Shown here piece by piece: positions 17,038-25,883 of a stretch of DNA of 64,000 nt; the stretch's first letter is position 1, and the number at the start of each line of letters is the position of its first letter. The notes under the pieces were generated by a model. That model ran no database searches. It saw only the letters and a list, made by a program, of their open reading frames with translations, and was not told the DNA's origin. Made by a program: the position numbers and the translations under genes. This DNA is from Lachnospiraceae bacterium (GTDB lineage: Bacteria; Bacillota; Clostridia; Lachnospirales; Lachnospiraceae): NCBI GenBank assembly GCA_902363675.1, contig CABJAV010000006.1, positions 62,001 through 126,000 on the forward strand, in the 5' to 3' direction.

Positions 17038-18063
17038 ATGAACATCATTGTTACAGGTGGTGCCGGATTTATTGGTAGTAATTTTATTTTTTACGTGTTA
17101 AAAAAACATCCTAAGGATCGTATTATATGCCTTGATTGTTTGACTTATGCGGGAAATTTATCAACACTTGCACCGGTTATGAATCAGCCAAATTTTCGTT
17201 TTGTAAAGCTTGATATTTGTGACAGACAAGGTGTTTATAAAATTTTTGAAGAGGAACATCCGGATGTAGTCGTAAATTTTGCAGCAGAATCTCATGTGGA
17301 TCGTTCAATTGAGAATCCGGAAATCTTTTTACAGACGAATATCATAGGAACTTCTGTTTTGATGGATGCATGTAGAAAATATGGAATCAGACGTTATCAT
17401 CAGGTGTCTACCGATGAAGTGTATGGTGATCTGCCGCTGGATCGCCCAGATTTATTTTTCCATGAAGACACACCTATTCATACATCCAGCCCATACAGCA
17501 CGTCGAAGGCTTCTGCAGATCTGCTCGTTATGGCATATCACAGAACCTACGGACTTCCGGTGACAGTCAGCAGATGCTCCAACAATTATGGACCCTACCA
17601 GTTTCCGGAAAAGCTGATTCCTTTAATGATTGCGAACGCTTTGGCTGATAAGCCGCTTCCGGTGTACGGAGAGGGATTGAATGTACGGGACTGGCTTTAT
17701 GTGGAGGATCATTGTAAGGCAATCGATATGATTCTTCATAATGGAACAGTTGGAGAAGTATATAATATCGGTGGTCATAATGAGATGAAGAATATTGATA
17801 TTGTAAAACTTATTTGCAAATATTTACAGAAACCGGAAAGCCTGATTGAACATGTACAGGATCGTAAGGGTCATGACATGCGTTATGCGATCGATCCGAC
17901 AAAAATCCATGACGAACTTGGATGGCTTCCAGAGACAATGTTTAAGGATGGTATCCGTCTGACCATTCAGTGGTATCTGGATAATAGAAAATGGTGGGAG
18001 AATATTGTAAACGGTGAGTATCAGAACTATTACAATGAAATGTATGGTAAAAAGGGTTTGTAA
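17038..18063 (+). CDS. rfbB: dTDP-glucose 4,6-dehydratase
   Basis: The 341-residue short-chain dehydrogenase-type enzyme makes dTDP-4-keto-6-deoxyglucose, the second step to dTDP-L-rhamnose. It has the NAD-binding GGAGFIGSNF at the N-terminus, FAAESHVDRSI, the catalytic STDEVYGDL and YSTSKASADL (YxxxK), and SNNYGPYQFPEKLIP. ATG 17038 is correctly spaced from GGAGGA (17025-17030); the in-frame ATGs at 17023 and 17032 overlap that RBS. It is the first gene of rfbB-rfbD-rfbA-rfbC. Confidence 0.96.
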   Translation: MNIIVTGGAGFIGSNFIFYVLKKHPKDRIICLDCLTYAGNLSTLAPVMNQPNFRFVKLDICDRQGVYKIFEEEHPDVVVNFAAESHVDRSIENPEIFLQTNIIGTSVLMDACRKYGIRRYHQVSTDEVYGDLPLDRPDLFFHEDTPIHTSSPYSTSKASADLLVMAYHRTYGLPVTVSRCSNNYGPYQFPEKLIPLMIANALADKPLPVYGEGLNVRDWLYVEDHCKAIDMILHNGTVGEVYNIGGHNEMKNIDIVKLICKYLQKPESLIEHVQDRKGHDMRYAIDPTKIHDELGWLPETMFKDGIRLTIQWYLDNRKWWENIVNGEYQNYYNEMYGKKGL

Positions 18064-18078
18064 AAGAAAGGGTTATAA

Positions 18079-18981
18079 ATGAAAGTCTTTGTAACAGGCG
18101 TCGGTGGACAGTTAGGGCATGACGTGATCAATGAATTGACATCCAGAGGCTACGAAGCGATCGGTTCGGATGTGGTTGATATGGTTTTGTCAGGTGTGCC
18201 ATACGTTGCTTTGGATATTACTGATAAAATAGAAGTAGAGCGCGTGATTGCAGAAATAAGACCGGATGCTATCATACACTGTGCGGCATGGACGGCTGTG
18301 GATGCGGCAGAAGATGCAGACAAACAGGAGAAAGTCAAAGCAATCAATGTGGATGGAACACAAAATATTGCAAATGCTGCAAAAATAGTGGATGCAAAAA
18401 TGATATACATCAGCACCGATTACGTGTTTGATGGACAGGGAACTGTGCCATGGGAGCCGGATTGCAAAGAATATGCACCATTGAATGTATACGGGCAGAC
18501 AAAGCTTGGTGGTGAACTTGCGGTCTCTTCGACATTAGAAAAATATTTTATCGTGCGTATTGCATGGGTATTTGGTTTGAATGGCGGAAATTTTATCAAG
18601 ACGATGCTGCAGGTTGGCAAGAATCATCCGCAGGTGCGTGTGGTCAATGACCAAATCGGTACACCGACATATACATATGATCTTGCCCGCCTTTTGGTAG
18701 ATATGATCGAGTCTGAAAAATACGGATATTATCATGCAACAAATGAGGGTGGCTATATTTCCTGGTATGATTTCACGAAGGAGATTTACCGTCAGGCAGG
18801 TATGGATACGCAGGTGCTTCCAGTTACAACTGAAGAATATGGTCTGTCAAAAGCGGCCCGCCCGTTCAATAGCCGGCTGGATAAAAAGAAACTGACGGAC
18901 AATGGTTTTGTACCTCTTCCAGACTGGAAGGATGCATTACAGCGTTATTTACAGGAATTGAAAAAACAGGGAGAACAATAG
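18079..18981 (+). CDS. rfbD: dTDP-4-dehydrorhamnose reductase
   Basis: The 300-residue enzyme carries out the last step of dTDP-L-rhamnose synthesis. It has the N-terminal GVGGQLGHDV nucleotide-binding loop, the ISTDYVFDG motif, the YGQTKLGGE catalytic YxxxK, and RIAWVFG. It lies 15 bases after rfbB and its stop directly abuts the start of rfbA. Length and motifs are normal. Confidence 0.96.
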   Translation: MKVFVTGVGGQLGHDVINELTSRGYEAIGSDVVDMVLSGVPYVALDITDKIEVERVIAEIRPDAIIHCAAWTAVDAAEDADKQEKVKAINVDGTQNIANAAKIVDAKMIYISTDYVFDGQGTVPWEPDCKEYAPLNVYGQTKLGGELAVSSTLEKYFIVRIAWVFGLNGGNFIKTMLQVGKNHPQVRVVNDQIGTPTYTYDLARLLVDMIESEKYGYYHATNEGGYISWYDFTKEIYRQAGMDTQVLPVTTEEYGLSKAARPFNSRLDKKKLTDNGFVPLPDWKDALQRYLQELKKQGEQ

Positions 18982-19866
18982 ATGAAGGGAATTATTTTGG
19001 CAGGTGGTGCAGGTACACGTCTGTATCCGCTTACAATGGTAACCAGTAAACAATTACTTCCGGTATACGATAAGCCGATGATTTATTATCCGCTGTCCAC
19101 ACTGATGCTTGCGGGAATCCGGGATATTTTAATTATTTCCACACCGGAAGATACTCCACGTTTTGAGGCGTTGCTTGGCGATGGAAACCAGTTTGGCGTG
19201 AATTTGTCATATAAGGTACAGCCTTCACCGGACGGACTTGCACAGGCTTTTATATTGGGAGAAGAGTTTATCGGCGATGATGCCTGTGCCATGGTACTTG
19301 GTGATAACATCTTTTATGGAAATGGTTTCGGAAAGATTCTACGTTCAGCCGCTGAGGCTGCCGCACATGGAAAAGCTACAGTATTCGGCTATTATGTCAA
19401 TGATCCGGAACGCTTTGGTGTAGTGGAATTTTCGGAGAATGGTCAGGCAATCTCGATTGAGGAGAAACCAGAAAATCCAAAGAGTAACTATGCGGTTACC
19501 GGATTGTATTTCTATCCGGCAGGAGTCAGCAGGATGGCAAATCAGGTGAAACCATCTGCACGTGGAGAGTTGGAGATTACAACTTTAAATGACATGTATC
19601 TTCAGGAACAGATATTGAATGTACAGCTTTTGGGAAGAGGATTCGCATGGCTGGATACAGGAACAATGGACAGTCTGATTCAGGCTGCAGAATTTGTGCA
19701 GATGATCGAGCACCGTCAGGGTGTTACAATCTCTGCACCGGAAGAGATTGCCTATATTAACAAATGGATTGACAGGGAAAAGTTACTGGAGTCCGCTGCA
19801 CGTTATGGAAAGAGTCCGTATGGAGCGCATTTGCATGCGGTTGCAGATGGAAAAGTCCGGTATTAA
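18982..19866 (+). CDS. rfbA: Glucose-1-phosphate thymidylyltransferase
   Basis: The 294-residue enzyme makes dTDP-glucose from glucose-1-phosphate and dTTP. The nucleotide-binding signature [13 protein letters not shown] is at the N-terminus, followed by [16 protein letters not shown], the metal-binding VLGDNIFYG, and EEKPENPKS. The length is typical. It starts immediately after the rfbD stop codon, so translation is coupled. Confidence 0.97.
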   Translation: MKGIILAGGAGTRLYPLTMVTSKQLLPVYDKPMIYYPLSTLMLAGIRDILIISTPEDTPRFEALLGDGNQFGVNLSYKVQPSPDGLAQAFILGEEFIGDDACAMVLGDNIFYGNGFGKILRSAAEAAAHGKATVFGYYVNDPERFGVVEFSENGQAISIEEKPENPKSNYAVTGLYFYPAGVSRMANQVKPSARGELEITTLNDMYLQEQILNVQLLGRGFAWLDTGTMDSLIQAAEFVQMIEHRQGVTISAPEEIAYINKWIDREKLLESAARYGKSPYGAHLHAVADGKVRY

Positions 19867-19884
19867 CAGAAGGGAGCGTAAAAA

Positions 19885-20478
19885 GTGGGTCAGATTTCAT
19901 TAGAAAAGAATGTTGGCGGCATTGAAGGATTATGTGTGATTACGCCGGCAGTACATGGCGATGAGCGCGGATATTTTATGGAAACATACAATGTGAGAGA
20001 GATGCAGGAGGCCGGTTTTGATATAAAATTCGTACAGGATAACCAGTCTATGTCCGTAAAAGGAGTATTGCGCGGACTGCATTTTCAGATTCATTACCCA
20101 CAGTGCAAGCTGGTGCGTGCCGTTCGCGGAAGCGTATTCGACGTAGCGGTAGATTTAAGAGAGGGCTCTGCGACATATGGTAAATGGTATGGAGTGGAGC
20201 TTACAGAGGAGAACAAGAAGCAGTTTTTGATTCCGGAAGGATTTGCGCATGGTTTTCTGGTATTATCCGATGAGGCAGAGTTCTGTTATAAGGTAAATGA
20301 CTTCTGGCATCCGAATGATGAGGGTGGTTTAGCATGGAATGATCCGGCAATCGGAATCAAGTGGCCACAGGTGAAAGGCACATACGATGGTACGCCTTCT
20401 GCGGCTGGATATACGATGGAAGATGGCACGGCACTTACATTGTCTGAGAAGGATCAGAAATGGCCGGGACTGGAGTGA
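19885..20478 (+). CDS. rfbC: dTDP-4-dehydrorhamnose 3,5-epimerase
   Basis: The 197-residue cupin-fold epimerase acts between RfbB and RfbD. Visible family marks are the active-site region GVLRGLHFQIHYPQ with its catalytic histidine, KLVRAVRGSVFDVAVDLR, and PEGFAHGFLVLSD. The start is GTG 19885 behind AAGGGAGCG. It ends the rhamnose operon. The capsule genes start about 190 bases downstream behind their own promoter-like element. Confidence 0.96.
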   Translation: MGQISLEKNVGGIEGLCVITPAVHGDERGYFMETYNVREMQEAGFDIKFVQDNQSMSVKGVLRGLHFQIHYPQCKLVRAVRGSVFDVAVDLREGSATYGKWYGVELTEENKKQFLIPEGFAHGFLVLSDEAEFCYKVNDFWHPNDEGGLAWNDPAIGIKWPQVKGTYDGTPSAAGYTMEDGTALTLSEKDQKWPGLE

Positions 20479-20556
20479 TAGTAGCATATTTTTATTTGAA
20501 GAAGCTTTGAATATCAGTTGAATTCTTGGTATTTAGGGCTTTTTTGTTACTTTATA

Positions 20557-20603
20557 TAGGAAATAAGTCGCATTGCGCGAAGAAAGACAATGTAGTAAAC
20601 TTG
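20557..20603 (+). promoter_or_regulatory. Putative capsule-locus promoter (diverged copy of the 47-bp element)
   Basis: This stretch has the same spacing as the elements at 51723 and 57092: ATAGGAA at the left, GTC..ATTG at the -35 region and TAAACTT at the -10. By my count 26 of 47 bases match the 51723 copy, with the matches clustered at the two ends. It gives TTGCGC-17-TAAACT, 65 bases before the first capsule gene. The downstream half-palindrome is degenerate. It could be chance similarity in AT-rich DNA. Confidence 0.4.
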
Positions 20604-20667
20604 AAAAAAAGATTTTTATAGTGATTTTTGCACGTTATGACAGGTTAGGGATAGGAAGGAAAAAAAG

Positions 20668-21444
20668 ATGCAAAAAACCAGGAAAATTACATTATATGAA
20701 AATAAAACACAGTTGATTATTTCTGCAATTGATAAGATTGTTGTAGAGATATTTAATAAAAAGGAAAATGATAAACAGGCACAATCGATTTTGCTGACCG
20801 GTTGTTCGGCATTGACCGGGACAACCTCAACTTGTATCGGACTTGCAATTGCGGTGGCAAATACACAGAGAAAAACACTTTTGATCGACTGTGATATGCG
20901 AAAGATTGTTAAATACAAGAAATTAAATGAGCAGGCAACGACAGGGTTATCGGATTTTCTTTCGCAGGAACATTTGCAGGAAATCATGAAGCCGGAAGAG
21001 GTGTTCTATGAGACAAATATAGAGAATCTTACTTATATTCCGTGTGGAGCAAAAACGGATAATCCTACGAGACTATTGTGTTCAACGAAAATGGAAGAAT
21101 TATTAAAAGTTGCAAATGAAAATTATGACTGTATTATTTTCGATTTCCCATCCCTGACGATTGTTCCGGATGCGCAGACACTGTTTCCGGTAGTTGATGG
21201 CATCATCTTATTGTCTGCATTGGGAGAAACACGTAAGAGTCAGATTAAAGAAGCTAAGTTTCGTGTAAAACCATATCACGACAAGTATTACGGCATGATC
21301 GTCAACAAGATTCCGTTGGATATGTATCGCAGCAATGCAAAAGATTACGATTATTATTTTATCAATCAGGATGGAGAGCAGAAATTGAATGGTAGTCCGG
21401 CGCATAAAAAATATATGGAAGAGACAGAAAGGAGAACGAAATAA
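20668..21444 (+). CDS. CpsD/Wze-like BY-kinase family ATPase with degenerate Walker A
   Basis: The 258-residue protein resembles the cytoplasmic tyrosine-kinase partner of Wzz-type co-polymerases (CpsD/CapB). Walker A' is intact (KTLLIDCDMRK, about residue 75). The Walker A region, however, reads GCSALTGTTST where active members have a GKS/T with the P-loop lysine, and the Walker B strand is IIFDFPSL. The C-terminus has a tyrosine cluster (KDYDYYFIN), as in autophosphorylated BY-kinases. Loss of the lysine suggests weak or no kinase activity, perhaps a scaffold. It heads the capsule operon and its stop precedes the next start by one base. Confidence 0.75.
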   Translation: MQKTRKITLYENKTQLIISAIDKIVVEIFNKKENDKQAQSILLTGCSALTGTTSTCIGLAIAVANTQRKTLLIDCDMRKIVKYKKLNEQATTGLSDFLSQEHLQEIMKPEEVFYETNIENLTYIPCGAKTDNPTRLLCSTKMEELLKVANENYDCIIFDFPSLTIVPDAQTLFPVVDGIILLSALGETRKSQIKEAKFRVKPYHDKYYGMIVNKIPLDMYRSNAKDYDYYFINQDGEQKLNGSPAHKKYMEETERRTK

Positions 21445-21445
21445 G

Positions 21446-22366
21446 ATGAAAATGAGAGTTCATACATATTTCAAAAGGTGTATGGTGTTTTTTGCTACGC
21501 TGTGTGTGATACTTATTTCCAATCATTCTGTTACATGGGCGGCGAGCGTACAGGGAAACTCACCGATGCTTATGGTCGATAAGTATACAGTAGAGAATGA
21601 AAAAATTGTTCCTGGACAGGATTTTACACTGACATTGACATTGAAAAATTACAGCAATACAAATACCGCAACAAATATTATGCTCAATGTAGAAAATCCG
21701 GAAGGAGTTGCACCGGTATATGGGACAACTTCGCAGGTTTTTGTGGGAACACTTGGACCAGAGAAGACAAAGGAAGTTTCTATTAAGTACAGATCCTGGG
21801 CCAGCATTCAGGATGAAAGTCTTGATTTCACATTGACAATTGTTTCTGATCAGCCGACGAATCAGGTGATTTTAAGAATTCCGGTAGGTGCAGACTCACC
21901 ATTGAATATTATATCATCGTCGGTTTCTACAGATGTACAGGTGGGAGAGTCTGGAAGCGCCGTAATTTCCTTTGAGGCTCTGGCAGAAAATAATGTCAGT
22001 GATATTACTTTGATTTTGCGGGAGGGTGATACGAAGATTGCCAGCAGTAGTATCGGGAATGTGACAGCCGGTTCAACAAAAAGCAAAAAACTTCCATTTT
22101 ACATTGATAAAGAGGGAAAACATGAAGTTGAGATGCTTTTACAATACAATAACCAGTTAGGACAGACACAGGAAGTAAGTCTTGGTAAATGGACGGTAAA
22201 TGTAACGCAGGCGAGCACAAAGAGCAATACTGCAAATATTGATCAGATAATGAGTAGTGACGAATCCAATGTAAGCACAAGTCGTATTGCAATATTAGGA
22301 GTGAGTGGTGCTGCAATTCTGGGTATCTGTATTCTGATTGTTGTTTTATTGCGCAAACGCAGATAG
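21446..22366 (+). CDS. Exported, membrane-anchored protein of the capsule locus
   Basis: The 306-residue product has a signal peptide (CMVFFATLCVILISNH, cut near TWAAS). A beta-rich ectodomain contains CARDB/COG1361-like elements (DFTLTLTLKNYSNTNTATN and a second similar unit near residue 165). One C-terminal membrane helix (IAILGVSGAAILGICILIVVLL) is followed by RKRR. This is the layout of an extracellular scaffold anchored in the membrane. ATG 21446 has AAGGAGA upstream. The location between the BY-kinase-like and Wzz-like genes suggests a role in polymer assembly or attachment; that is inference. Confidence 0.65.
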   Translation: MKMRVHTYFKRCMVFFATLCVILISNHSVTWAASVQGNSPMLMVDKYTVENEKIVPGQDFTLTLTLKNYSNTNTATNIMLNVENPEGVAPVYGTTSQVFVGTLGPEKTKEVSIKYRSWASIQDESLDFTLTIVSDQPTNQVILRIPVGADSPLNIISSSVSTDVQVGESGSAVISFEALAENNVSDITLILREGDTKIASSSIGNVTAGSTKSKKLPFYIDKEGKHEVEMLLQYNNQLGQTQEVSLGKWTVNVTQASTKSNTANIDQIMSSDESNVSTSRIAILGVSGAAILGICILIVVLLRKRR

Positions 22367-22376
22367 GAGATTGTTT

Positions 22377-23108
22377 ATGAAAATGAATATTGAAGAGTTG
22401 GAGACCGCAGATTATGATATTCTGGAAAATATCAAAGTAGCATTTTATCGATTGTGGAAGATGAAAATTGTTGTCCTTCTTATGACATTGATTGGCTTTC
22501 TGGCATTTGGGGTGTATGTTGGGCTTGCAGGTGTTAAAACATCTTATTTTGCTACAGCATCCATTTACAGTGCAGTGTATGGATCATATGAGGATTCCAT
22601 GGGTGGCGTAACTGTCATGAATCAATATGCAAGCATGCTTGGGTCTACAAGGGTTTGTGACCGTGCAGCAGGCAGCCTGCAGGAGTACGGCATTACTTCA
22701 AATGAACTCAGAAGCATGGTGGCAAATGGTAATATCAGTCTTAGTGGGGCCAGCACAGATTCAAAGACTTATGGAACGAAACTGACACTGGTCGTTAATG
22801 TAGGAACATCCGAATATGTGGTGGATGTTGCAAATGCGATGGCAAAGGCATTCGCGGATGAAATCAATGATCTGCTTGGTGTAAGTACACTTCAGGTAAT
22901 GGATGAAGCCGTTGAATATACGGCACATCACTCCATTAATCTGACGCTTTACTTCATTTTATTTGGAGCGGTAGCATTTGTTGGAACGGCAGGAATTATT
23001 TTTATAAAAGAGTTTTTTTCTTCAAAGGTATACAGTGTGGCACAATGTGAGCAGGATGAGCGTTTGATTCTTGGAATGATTCCATACAACAAGGAAGAGA
23101 GGATGTAA
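22377..23108 (+). CDS. Wzz/CpsC-like polysaccharide co-polymerase
   Basis: The 243-residue protein has the co-polymerase topology: a short cytoplasmic N-terminus, membrane helix 1 (about 26-48, MKIVVLLMTLIGFLAFGVYV), an extracellular alpha/beta region with TKLTLVVNV and DVANAMAKAF, and membrane helix 2 (about 193-216). It ends cytoplasmically in a QDERLILGMIPY stretch like that linking to CpsD ATPases. Such proteins control chain length in Wzy-dependent polymerisation. ATG 22377 follows AGGAGA; the in-frame opening at 22338 overlaps the upstream gene. Confidence 0.8.
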   Translation: MKMNIEELETADYDILENIKVAFYRLWKMKIVVLLMTLIGFLAFGVYVGLAGVKTSYFATASIYSAVYGSYEDSMGGVTVMNQYASMLGSTRVCDRAAGSLQEYGITSNELRSMVANGNISLSGASTDSKTYGTKLTLVVNVGTSEYVVDVANAMAKAFADEINDLLGVSTLQVMDEAVEYTAHHSINLTLYFILFGAVAFVGTAGIIFIKEFFSSKVYSVAQCEQDERLILGMIPYNKEERM

Positions 23109-23111
23109 AAT

Positions 23112-23567
23112 ATGAAAATTGTTTTTGCAGCTTCGTCCGGCGGACATTATGAGCAACTTCTTATGCTGAAACCTTTAATGGAAAAATATGAAAGCGTTCT
23201 TGTGACGGAGAAGACGGATTACAGTGCAGGCAACACAGGAATCAAAACATACTATATGTGCCAGATAAATCGAAAAGAACCATTGTTTGTTCCAAAATTG
23301 ATTGCAAATTCCTGGAAATCATTGGTGCTGATCATAAAGGAAAAACCAAAAGTCATGATTACTACTGGGGTATTGGCTGTGATTCCACTAGCCCTTCTGA
23401 TGAAATTGTTTGGAGGAAAGCTGATATATATAGAATCATTTGCCAAGGTATGTTCCAAAAATCTGACTGGCAATTTGTTATATCGTTTCGCGGATCAGTT
23501 TTATGTGCAGTGGGAAGAAATGCTGAAATTATATCCCAAGGCAATTTACAAAGGGGGAATATATTAG
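23112..23567 (+). CDS. Alg14/PssD-type glycosyltransferase subunit
   Basis: The 151-residue protein matches the membrane-associated partner of two-part bacterial glycosyltransferases (PssD, Cps14F, Alg14). It has the N-terminal IVFAASSGGHYEQLL, the PKVMITTGVLAVIPLALL membrane-binding helix, and a C-terminal YVQWEEMLKLYP. It recruits the catalytic Alg13-like subunit, which is the very next gene, starting at the base after its stop. The pair adds the second sugar to lipid-linked repeat units in related capsules; donor and acceptor here are unknown. Confidence 0.85.
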   Translation: MKIVFAASSGGHYEQLLMLKPLMEKYESVLVTEKTDYSAGNTGIKTYYMCQINRKEPLFVPKLIANSWKSLVLIIKEKPKVMITTGVLAVIPLALLMKLFGGKLIYIESFAKVCSKNLTGNLLYRFADQFYVQWEEMLKLYPKAIYKGGIY

Positions 23568-24050
23568 ATGATTTTTATTACATTAGGCTCCCAGAAGTTT
23601 CAATTTGATCGGTTGTTAAAGGAAGTAGACCGGCTGATCGCTGATGGTGTGATACAGGAGAAAGTATTTGCACAGATAGGTGCAAGTGAATATCTTCCAC
23701 AAAATTATACATATGAACGCTTTCTGGATCGACAGCATTTTGCGCAGATCATGGATCAATGTGATTCTGTGATTACACATGGAGGAACCGGTGTTATTAT
23801 TGGTGCTGTAAAAAAAGGAAAAAAAGTTATTGCGGTTCCGAGACTGGCAAAATATGGAGAACATGTAGATGACCATCAGTTGCAGTTATTGCATCAGTTT
23901 GATGATTTGCAACTAATCTGTGCATGTTATGACGTAGAACAGCTTGGGGAATGTTATAAGAATTTGCAAAATATGCATTTTCGCCCGTATGTTTCAAATA
24001 CCAGTGTGGTTATTGCATCTATTGATGAATACCTGCAGAGTTTAGAATAA
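23568..24050 (+). CDS. Alg13/PssE-type glycosyltransferase catalytic subunit
   Basis: The 160-residue protein corresponds to the C-terminal half of a GT-B enzyme (GT28 type). Signatures are MIFITLGSQKFQFDRLL at the N-terminus and the donor-binding THGGTGVIIGAVKKGKKVIAVPR stretch, quoted here in two parts: THGGTGVII and KKVIAVPRLAKYGEHVD. It works with the adjacent Alg14/PssD-like protein. Length and gene order match Cps14F-Cps14G and PssD-PssE pairs. Confidence 0.87.
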   Translation: MIFITLGSQKFQFDRLLKEVDRLIADGVIQEKVFAQIGASEYLPQNYTYERFLDRQHFAQIMDQCDSVITHGGTGVIIGAVKKGKKVIAVPRLAKYGEHVDDHQLQLLHQFDDLQLICACYDVEQLGECYKNLQNMHFRPYVSNTSVVIASIDEYLQSLE

Positions 24051-24068
24051 GTATGAAGAGAAGAGTGT

Positions 24069-24863
24069 ATGAGTGATAAGGCAAAGCGTATTATTCGTAA
24101 ATATTACGAATTTTTAGTTACAAAATTCAAAATATTACATGAACAGAAAATATTTGGCTATGAAAATGTGAAAGTAAAATACATGCTGAAAGAAGATGAT
24201 GAAGCAGATACTTTGATAATCGTATTTAGTGCATGTACCCGCAAAGGACTCAAAGCCAGATACAATTATGTGAAGACACTGGATGGAATACCATCAAATC
24301 GTCTGTATATTCTGGATGATTATGCAAAAGATCATAGGGGATCTTATTATATGGGAGAGAATTTTCAGTTCAATGAGGAAAAAGCAACCGATGCTTTGAT
24401 TAAGAAAACAATTGCAGCCTTAAAGCCCAAAAAACTTATTTTCTGTGGATCAAGTAAAGGTGGCTATGCGGCATTAAATTTTGGTTTACAATATTGTGGG
24501 GCATATATGGTGATAGGAGCACCACAATATTATCTGACATCTTATTTGAAAGATTCTGAAAATTTTGCAACGTTAGAACATATACTTGGAAAAGCAGATA
24601 AACAAAAAGAGGAAACTTTAGAGTATCGGCTTCAAAACAAAATTTACAATAATGAGAAGTGTTCGTCACAGCATATCTATGTGCACTATTCGAATCAGGA
24701 ACATACTTATCAGGAGCATGTCGTACATATGCTAGAAGATATGAAAAAATGTAATTATCAAATCACGAATGATGTTGCAAGCTATACGAATCACGGTGAT
24801 CTCAGTTACTATTTCCCGGATTTTTTAAGAAATACGATTGAAAAAATAGTAGAAAGCAGATAA
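24069..24863 (+). CDS. Putative alpha/beta-hydrolase-fold protein, XcbB/CpsF-like
   Basis: The 264-residue protein has a strand ending in LIFCGSSKGGYAAL, a nucleophile elbow of the GxSxGG type (Ser about residue 137). A late histidine in YTNHGDLSYYF and candidate aspartates could complete a Ser-His-Asp triad. The pattern resembles capsule-locus XcbB/CpsF-type proteins and other acyl- or esterase-like enzymes of unknown substrate. It lies between the Alg13-like gene and a GT2 gene in the same operon. A role in acylating or trimming the polymer is inference; a non-enzymatic role cannot be excluded. Confidence 0.55.
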   Translation: MSDKAKRIIRKYYEFLVTKFKILHEQKIFGYENVKVKYMLKEDDEADTLIIVFSACTRKGLKARYNYVKTLDGIPSNRLYILDDYAKDHRGSYYMGENFQFNEEKATDALIKKTIAALKPKKLIFCGSSKGGYAALNFGLQYCGAYMVIGAPQYYLTSYLKDSENFATLEHILGKADKQKEETLEYRLQNKIYNNEKCSSQHIYVHYSNQEHTYQEHVVHMLEDMKKCNYQITNDVASYTNHGDLSYYFPDFLRNTIEKIVESR

Positions 24864-24879
24864 TGTGAGGCAAATTATT

Positions 24880-25863
24880 ATGAATAAAGTCAGTGTGATT
24901 GTACCCGTTTATAATGCGCAGAATTTTTTGGAAAAGTGTATAGAATCTTTGACGCAACAAACCTTGAAGGAAATGGAATTGATCTTTGTGAATGATGGTT
25001 CAACGGATCAGTCATTACAGATTTTGGAGAAATATCAGAAGCGTTTTCCGAAAAAAGTGATGGTTTATTCTAAAGAGAATGGAGGACAGGCATCTGCCAG
25101 AAATCTTGGGATTGCAAAAAGTCGTGGAGAATATATTGGATTCATTGATGCAGATGATTATGTTGATACGCATATGTATGAAGCAATGTATAAGAAGGCG
25201 AAGAAAGAAAATAGTGATTATGTAGAATGCCAGTATCATTATTTACAGATCGATGCTAAGGGGCAGGAAAAAGAAATTCCGCAATATGGACATGTACGGG
25301 CATATAACAGTGAGAAAGAGATGTTTATAGATCCGCTGGTGTCTCCATGGAACAAGCTGTACAGGGCATCCGTTTTAAAAGAGAATCAGTGTCAGTTTAC
25401 AGAGGGTGTGATTTATGAGGATACTGCTTTTTATATAAAAGTAATTCCATATTTAAAGAAACGGAGTTTTTTGCCGGAGGCATATGTGTACCATTATCTT
25501 TGGCCGGGTTCCACCATGAATGATAAAAAATATGAGAGGGTCGGAAATATTTTTGTGGTTCTCGAAGATGTCATTAAGTATTACAAAGAGAATGGTTTTG
25601 AACATATATATGGAATGGAATTGGAATATTTTTGTGTCAAAATATTACTGTGCAGTTCTTTAAAAAGAATTGCACAGATAAACAATAAAAAAATACGAAA
25701 CCAGCTTGTAAAAAGAACAAATCGGTTCATAAAAGAATATTTTCCGGAATACAGAAAGAATGCATATGTCCGAAAAGAACATACGGGTTTGTACATGCGT
25801 TGTATGAATGCCGTGACTATTTTCGCTGCGGTGTGTGTTTTCAGGTTAAGACATAAAAAATGA
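24880..25863 (+). CDS. GT2 family glycosyltransferase
   Basis: The 327-residue protein has a GT-A fold start (NKVSVIVPVYNAQNFLEKCI), the nucleotide-binding LIFVNDGSTDQSL, ENGGQASARNLGI and the metal-binding FIDADDYVD (DxD-like). These are the marks of inverting GT2 enzymes that add one sugar to a lipid-linked repeat unit. A C-terminal amphipathic region probably binds the membrane. ATG 24880 is preferred over GTG 24865, which forms part of the RBS. The stop overlaps the following gene's first possible start by four bases. Confidence 0.88.
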   Translation: MNKVSVIVPVYNAQNFLEKCIESLTQQTLKEMELIFVNDGSTDQSLQILEKYQKRFPKKVMVYSKENGGQASARNLGIAKSRGEYIGFIDADDYVDTHMYEAMYKKAKKENSDYVECQYHYLQIDAKGQEKEIPQYGHVRAYNSEKEMFIDPLVSPWNKLYRASVLKENQCQFTEGVIYEDTAFYIKVIPYLKKRSFLPEAYVYHYLWPGSTMNDKKYERVGNIFVVLEDVIKYYKENGFEHIYGMELEYFCVKILLCSSLKRIAQINNKKIRNQLVKRTNRFIKEYFPEYRKNAYVRKEHTGLYMRCMNAVTIFAAVCVFRLRHKK

Positions 25864-25883
25864 TAGAAAAAGGAGTTATGCGT

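Noticed and set aside
20479..20667. Possible small gene between rfbC and the capsule operon
   Set aside because: No frame with RBS and useful length; only the promoter-like element at 20557-20603 could be supported.
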